DNA of 26,973 nt from NCBI GenBank assembly GCA_050330055.1, contig JBHJOF010000272.1, forward strand, positions 1 to 26,973. The letters are read 5' to 3'. The translations under genes and the position numbers were made by a program. Source of the DNA: JBHJOF01 sp050330055. Lineage in GTDB: Bacteria > Pseudomonadota > Alphaproteobacteria > Kiloniellales > JAKSDN01. Under the pieces are notes generated by a model, which was given only the letters and a program-made list of their open reading frames with translations, was not told the origin of the DNA and did no database searches. This document shows positions 23,401 through 26,973 of this stretch, piece after piece; the stretch's first letter is position 1; each line of letters begins with the position of its first letter.

Positions 23401-24201
23401 TCATGCCTTCCTCGGCTTGGTGGCGCGCCGCATGTAGCTGCGCGTGGCGTCGCGCAGCGGGCGGCGCGGCGCGAAGCGGGTCAGCGCCGTATAGAGCCGG
23501 TTGCCGCCGCCCACCACGTGCACCGGCTTGCGGCCGAGCATGGCCAGTCCCTCGCGCGCGACCTGTTCGGCGCTCGCCATCTTGCTTTCCGGATAGCGCA
23601 GGCCACCGGCGCGCGCCTGGAAGTTGGTGCGGGTAGCGCCGGGACAGAGCGCCAGCACGTCGATCGGCTCGCGCTTCAGCTCGCCGGCCAGGCCCTCGGC
23701 GAAGAACAGGTCGAAGGCCTTGGTCGCGGCATAGGTGCTGAGATAGGGCAGCGGCGCAAAGCCCGCCGTGCTGGCGACCACGATCAGGCCGGCGCGCCGG
23801 CCGTCGGAACGCGCGCGCTGCAGCATGCCGGGCAGCAGGGCGCGGGTCAGCAGCACCGGCGCCAGCACGTTGACCTCGACCATGGCGCGCTCGCTCTCGG
23901 GCGGGTTGTCGGTCAGCGCGCCGAAGCGGCCGAGGCCGGCGTTGTTGATCAGGAGATCGATCGGCAGCGCGGCGGCGCGCTCGATCAGCGCGGCGCGGCC
24001 CGCCTCGCTCGCCAGGTCGGCGGCCAGGATCTCGACCCGGCGGTCGCGCGTCCCCGCTCCACCCAGCTCGTCGCGCAGCGCCGCCAGCCGATCGAGATCG
24101 CGGCCGGTCAGCAGCAGGCCAGTCTCGCGCGGCAGCAGGCGGGCGAAGGCTTCGCCGATCCCGCTCGTGGCGCCGGTGATGAGGGCGAAGTTACGGGCCA
24201 T
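23401..24201 (-). CDS. SDR family NAD(P)-dependent oxidoreductase
   Basis: This 266-residue short-chain dehydrogenase has TGATSGIG at residues 9-16, NNAG at 86-89, Ser144 (VASTAG), and catalytic Tyr157 and Lys161 (YAATK). The arginine in LTGRDLDRL after the second strand suggests NADP(H). The C-terminal basic tail (RRATKPRKA) and the LCPGATRTNFQ motif are typical of the DltE/YqjQ-like subgroup, whose substrates are mostly unassigned. ATG at 24201 is chosen; a GTG at 24222 in frame would add seven residues and has no better ribosome site. It is the first gene of a pair with the methyltransferase and is divergent from pgk. Confidence 0.9.
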   Translation of the reverse strand: MARNFALITGATSGIGEAFARLLPRETGLLLTGRDLDRLAALRDELGGAGTRDRRVEILAADLASEAGRAALIERAAALPIDLLINNAGLGRFGALTDNPPESERAMVEVNVLAPVLLTRALLPGMLQRARSDGRRAGLIVVASTAGFAPLPYLSTYAATKAFDLFFAEGLAGELKREPIDVLALCPGATRTNFQARAGGLRYPESKMASAEQVAREGLAMLGRKPVHVVGGGNRLYTALTRFAPRRPLRDATRSYMRRATKPRKA

Positions 24202-24412
24202 GGCGCTCGTGCGCAGTTTCACGGCAAAGGCTGCGGCGTGCCGCGCGCGCTGTCAATCGGGCGCGAATCGCGGCCGCCGTCACTAGGCCGCTCCCGCCGC
24301 CCGCCGGCTTGCGCCGTGCCTCCTTGAGAGCGCGGCTTGCGCCGCCGGCAAAGCTCTCCTATCACTCCGCCGCCGACGGCGCCTTCATTGAGAGCATAAG
24401 CGGGACAGGACC

Positions 24413-25615
24413 ATGCAGCGATTCAAGACCCTCGACGACTTGGCGGTGGCGGGCAAGCGGGTGCTGGTGCGGGTCGACTTCAACGTGCCCATGCAGGACG
24501 GCCGCGTCACCGACGCGACGCGCATTGAGCGGGCGCTGCCGACCATCCGCGACCTGGCCGGCCGCGGCGCGCGTGTGGTGCTGCTGTCCCACTTCGGCCG
24601 GCCCAAGGGCAAGCCGCTGCCCGAAATGTCGCTGAAGCCGGTGGCCGCGGCGCTGTCGCAGGCCCTCGGCGGCCAGCCGGTCGCCTTCGCCGCGGACTGC
24701 ATCGGCCCGGCCGCCGCCAAGGTGGTCGAGGGCCTGGCCGACGGACAGGTGGCGCTGCTGGAGAACCTGCGCTTCCACGAGGAAGAGGAGGCGAACGACC
24801 AGGGCTTCGTGAAGGACCTGGCGAAGCTTGGGGACCTCTATGTGAACGACGCCTTCTCGGCGGCGCACCGCGCCCATGCCTCGACCGAGGGCCTGGCCCA
24901 TCTGCTGCCGGCCGCGGCGGGTCGGCAGATGCAGGAGGAGCTGGAGCACCTGCAGCGCGCGCTGGGCAACCCCGAACGGCCGGTTGCCGCCATCGTCGGC
25001 GGCGCCAAGATCTCGACCAAGCTCGACCTGCTGGGCAACCTGGTCGCCAAGGTCGACATGCTGATCATCGGCGGCGGCATGGCCAACACCTTCCTCAACG
25101 CCTTCGGCGTCGCGATCGGCAAGTCGCTCTGCGAGCACGAGCTGGCCGACACCGCGCGCGATATCGCCGGGCGCGCCAAGGCCGCCGGCTGCGACATCGT
25201 GCTGCCGACCGACGCGGTGGTCGCGGCCGCGCTGGAAAAGGGCGCGGCGACCGAGACGGTCTCGGTCAAGGCGGTGCCGCAGGACAGGATGATCCTCGAC
25301 ATCGGCCCGGCCTCGGCCGAGCACCTGACGCGGCGCCTGGCCGAATGCCGCACGCTGGTGTGGAACGGGCCCTTGGGCGCTTTCGAGGTGCCGCCCTTCG
25401 ACCGGGGCACCGCGACGGTCGCCAAGGCCGCGGCGGCGCTTACGCGCCAGGGCAAGCTGCTGAGCGTGGCCGGCGGCGGCGACACCGTGGCGGCGCTGGC
25501 CCAGGCCGGGGTGAGCGACGACTTCACCTATGTCTCGGCCGCCGGCGGTGCCTTCCTGGAGTGGCTCGAGGGCAAGACCCTGCCCGGCGTCGCTGCGCTC
25601 GAAGCGGCGGGGTAG
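24413..25615 (+). CDS. pgk: Phosphoglycerate kinase
   Basis: This cytoplasmic glycolytic and gluconeogenic enzyme interconverts 1,3-bisphosphoglycerate and 3-phosphoglycerate with ADP/ATP (EC 2.7.2.3). At 400 residues it has the normal length. Substrate-side motifs are VRVDFNVPMQDGRVTDATRIER near 21-42, SHFGRPKGKPLPEMSL near 60 and ENLRFHEEEEAND near 118. Nucleotide-side motifs are GGAKISTKLDLLGNL near 200, WNGPLGAFE near 318 and the SVAGGGDTVAAL and SAAGGAFLEWLEG glycine loops near the C-terminus. ATG at 24413 fits the family start, with GGACAGG upstream. The usual neighbours gap and fba are not present; it stands alone between a divergent SDR gene and a repeat region. Confidence 0.97.
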   Translation: MQRFKTLDDLAVAGKRVLVRVDFNVPMQDGRVTDATRIERALPTIRDLAGRGARVVLLSHFGRPKGKPLPEMSLKPVAAALSQALGGQPVAFAADCIGPAAAKVVEGLADGQVALLENLRFHEEEEANDQGFVKDLAKLGDLYVNDAFSAAHRAHASTEGLAHLLPAAAGRQMQEELEHLQRALGNPERPVAAIVGGAKISTKLDLLGNLVAKVDMLIIGGGMANTFLNAFGVAIGKSLCEHELADTARDIAGRAKAAGCDIVLPTDAVVAAALEKGAATETVSVKAVPQDRMILDIGPASAEHLTRRLAECRTLVWNGPLGAFEVPPFDRGTATVAKAAAALTRQGKLLSVAGGGDTVAALAQAGVSDDFTYVSAAGGAFLEWLEGKTLPGVAALEAAG

Positions 25616-25668
25616 AGCGGTCTCCGAATTAGACCATCGCGGCCAGGACAGCTTTCCCCGACCCAATT

Positions 25669-25700
25669 GTCATGCCCGGACTTATATGAGGGTCCGGGTG
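25669..25700. repeat. Small palindrome downstream of pgk
   Basis: CCCGGAC (25675-25681) and GTCCGGG (25692-25698) form a 7-bp stem with a ten-base AT-rich loop, preceded by GTCATG and followed by TGTCAAGG. The GTCAT/CCCGG/GTCAA arrangement resembles the outer ends of the A-C repeat family, so it may be a degenerate relative or a lost left end of copy C. It lies 54 bases after the pgk stop and could help end its transcript. Confidence 0.45.
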
Positions 25701-25884
25701 TCAAGGTGATTCGATCCAAGGATGGCGCCCATTTCGCAAGCGGCGACAAAGGGGCTACGGCCCCGCAGGCGGGTCAAGCCCACGGGTGTCCGGTTTAACG
25801 GCCTGGCGAGTGCCGCTTCTGCGTAGGTTTGTACCCGCCGCACGCTGTTCGGGGATTCTTGGACAGCGAATCGTCCCCCTCTGC

Positions 25885-26113
25885 CGTCATGGTCGGCGAA
25901 GGCCGACCATCCACGTGTCGTTGCTTTCGGCGGGGTAGTTGAGCCGCGCTGCATCAGTTCAGAGTGCCGTAGTTGTCTGCATCCCTCGATCGTGGCGGGC
26001 ACCGGTTGCAGCCACAACGAAAGAAACTCGTGGATGGTCGGCCTTCGCCGACCATGACGGTCGGTGTGAACGAGCGCTAACCGGACAGCCGTGAGTCAAG
26101 CCCGGCAATGACG
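25885..26113. repeat. Interspersed inverted-repeat element, copy C (full form)
   Basis: Perfect 31-bp inverted arms at 25885-25915 and 26029-26059 flank a 113-base core, and the flank to the right ends GTCAAGCCCGGCAATGAC near 26112. Core and right flank match copy B in reverse orientation and copy A with a deletion. It lies between the convergent pgk and azlD genes. The rest of this 545-base gap, 25700-25885, shows no gene or clear structure; an open frame on the minus strand across it reads through the repeat and is not convincing. Confidence 0.85.
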
Positions 26114-26160
26114 TCAGGGGGATGTCGATAGCGTGAGATCCTTTCGAGCGGCTCGCGGTA

Positions 26161-26508
26161 TCAAAACGCCCAGGTGAGCAGCACCAGGGCGCCGGCGCCG
26201 GCGGCGACGCCGAGGCCGATGTTCTTGCGCGTCACGAAGAAGATGGCCAGCGCCACGACCGCGGCGGCCAGGCGGGCCGAGAGCGCGGTCTCGGCCAGGG
26301 GACCGACCGGCAGTACGATCATGCGGGCGATGAGGGCGGCGAGCAGCGCATAGGCGACGCAGCCGACCCACTCGAAGACGGCGCCTTCGGGATCGATCTG
26401 GCCGGACAGCGCCACGCCCAGCGCGCGCCAGACATAGGTCGCCAGCGCTGCCGCGGTCATCACCACGAAGGGCCAGAGGAACGGCCAGTCGGACGCCCAG
26501 CTAGTCAC
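26161..26508 (-). CDS. azlD: AzlD family branched-chain amino acid export subunit
   Basis: This small inner-membrane protein of 115 residues has about four hydrophobic helices, as in AzlD. With AzlC it forms a two-component exporter for branched-chain amino acids and analogues. Visible segments are FVVMTAAALATYVWRALGVALSG near 14-36, VGCVAYALLAALIARMIVLP and a C-terminal pair of helices with the family-typical TRKNIGLGVAAGAGAL. The start is GTG at 26508, overlapping the azlC stop by eight bases, so translation is coupled. Strand and order are azlC then azlD. Confidence 0.9.
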   Translation of the reverse strand: MTSWASDWPFLWPFVVMTAAALATYVWRALGVALSGQIDPEGAVFEWVGCVAYALLAALIARMIVLPVGPLAETALSARLAAAVVALAIFFVTRKNIGLGVAAGAGALVLLTWAF

Positions 26509-26973
26509 TCTGCTTCTGCCCCGCTCGGGTGATGAAGAAGGCGGCGGTGCCGGCGACCAGGCCGGCCAGCAGCAGGCTCCAGTCCGGCGTCAGCAGGTAG
26601 AGCGGCGGGCCGAGCAGCGCGCCCAGCAGCAGCGCCACGACGCGCGGCCGGTGGCGCACGTCCTCGGCGAAGACCAGCATGAAGTAGATCGGGTTGAGGA
26701 ACACCAGGCCGAGGGTGACATAGAGCGGCACCGCGCCGGCCAGCGCGAAGCCGAGCGCCGTGGTGCCGAGCGTGACGGCCCACAGCATGGCGCCCAGGCC
26801 GGCGAAGTAGGGCAGGCGCTCGGCCGCCGGCAGGCGCGGGCAGACTCGCATGGCCGCGGCCCAGGCGGTCACCGCGATCCAGTGCGCCGTCACGTAGTAG
26901 GCCCAGCGCGGCATGCCCCGGGCGCGCAGCAGCGGCAGGATGGCGATGGTCATGGGCAGCAGGCGCACATTGA
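26501..26973 (-). CDS. azlC: AzlC family permease, 5' part cut by window edge
   Basis: About 157 C-terminal residues of the large AzlC subunit are visible; the frame continues past the right edge. The conserved internal segment NVRLLPMTIAILPLLR at the edge corresponds to the middle of AzlC, where NxRHxLM-like sequence is usual, so GTG 26968 and the ATG at 26953 are internal rather than true starts. Further hydrophobic helices include YFAGLGAMLWAVTLGTTALGFALAG and LGLVFLNPIYFMLVFAED, the latter typical of the family. The gene overlaps azlD by eight bases. Confidence 0.88.
   Translation of the reverse strand, partial: NVRLLPMTIAILPLLRARGMPRWAYYVTAHWIAVTAWAAAMRVCPRLPAAERLPYFAGLGAMLWAVTLGTTALGFALAGAVPLYVTLGLVFLNPIYFMLVFAEDVRHRPRVVALLLGALLGPPLYLLTPDWSLLLAGLVAGTAAFFITRAGQKQSD

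Noticed and set aside
25682..26017. Minus-strand open frame of 111 codons in the pgk-azlD gap
   Set aside because: It contains the peptide RGWSAFADHDG, which is a translation of the 31-bp repeat arm and also appears in unrelated frames through copy B. A repeat artefact.

Overview
This is GC-rich DNA with tightly packed genes and long antisense open frames that carry no recognisable protein. Several families point to an alphaproteobacterium, probably Rhodospirillales-like: a DUF1134/EipA envelope protein, a GlnT/GMAS-type ligase with GlxBCD/MgsABC partners, a class-II-like copper nitrite reductase under NnrR-type boxes, and the intergenic repeat that begins AGAGCATGATCCGATC. The placement is inferred from protein families and repeats; no rRNA or tRNA gene is visible.

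Left part (1-9560). A denitrification/NO module comes first: a truncated nnrS and a DUF1858 gene on the minus strand, divergent from nirK, with two NnrR/FNR-type palindromes between them. Facing nirK across a 13-bp hairpin is a tandem pair of MurF-like ATP-dependent ligases (2385-5015, minus). They lack the MurF substrate domain, align without gaps over about 415 residues and both end in a four-cysteine motif. A YbbA/YbbP ABC exporter follows (plus strand); its permease carries an apparent one-base frameshift at about 7868. A Bax inhibitor-1 family membrane protein then ends at a strong terminator.

Middle part (9560-20200). Minus-strand genes encode an SDR oxidoreductase, an Hpt phosphotransfer protein, a Tat-exported intradiol dioxygenase and an unknown protein. 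A DUF1330 protein and an MFS transporter lie on the plus strand. Next is a compact minus-strand operon, mgsA-mgsB-gfa-mgsC-gmaS, predicted to make N-methylglutamate and gamma-glutamylmethylamide from methylamine. It contains a GFA-fold (formaldehyde-glutathione type) protein in its middle. The operon is divergent from eipA.

Right part (20200-26973). It holds a LysE-type exporter divergent from a MarR-GNAT fusion regulator, an SDR-methyltransferase pair, phosphoglycerate kinase, and azlD with the 3' part of azlC.

The intergenic spaces are themselves structured. Three copies of one mobile-looking element with perfect 31-bp inverted arms lie at 9569-9769, 22090-22311 and 25885-26113, the middle one in reverse orientation. 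A 133-bp element with perfect 24-bp inverted ends abuts the second copy. All of these, and a GC-rich hairpin cluster at 20104-20190, sit between convergent genes.
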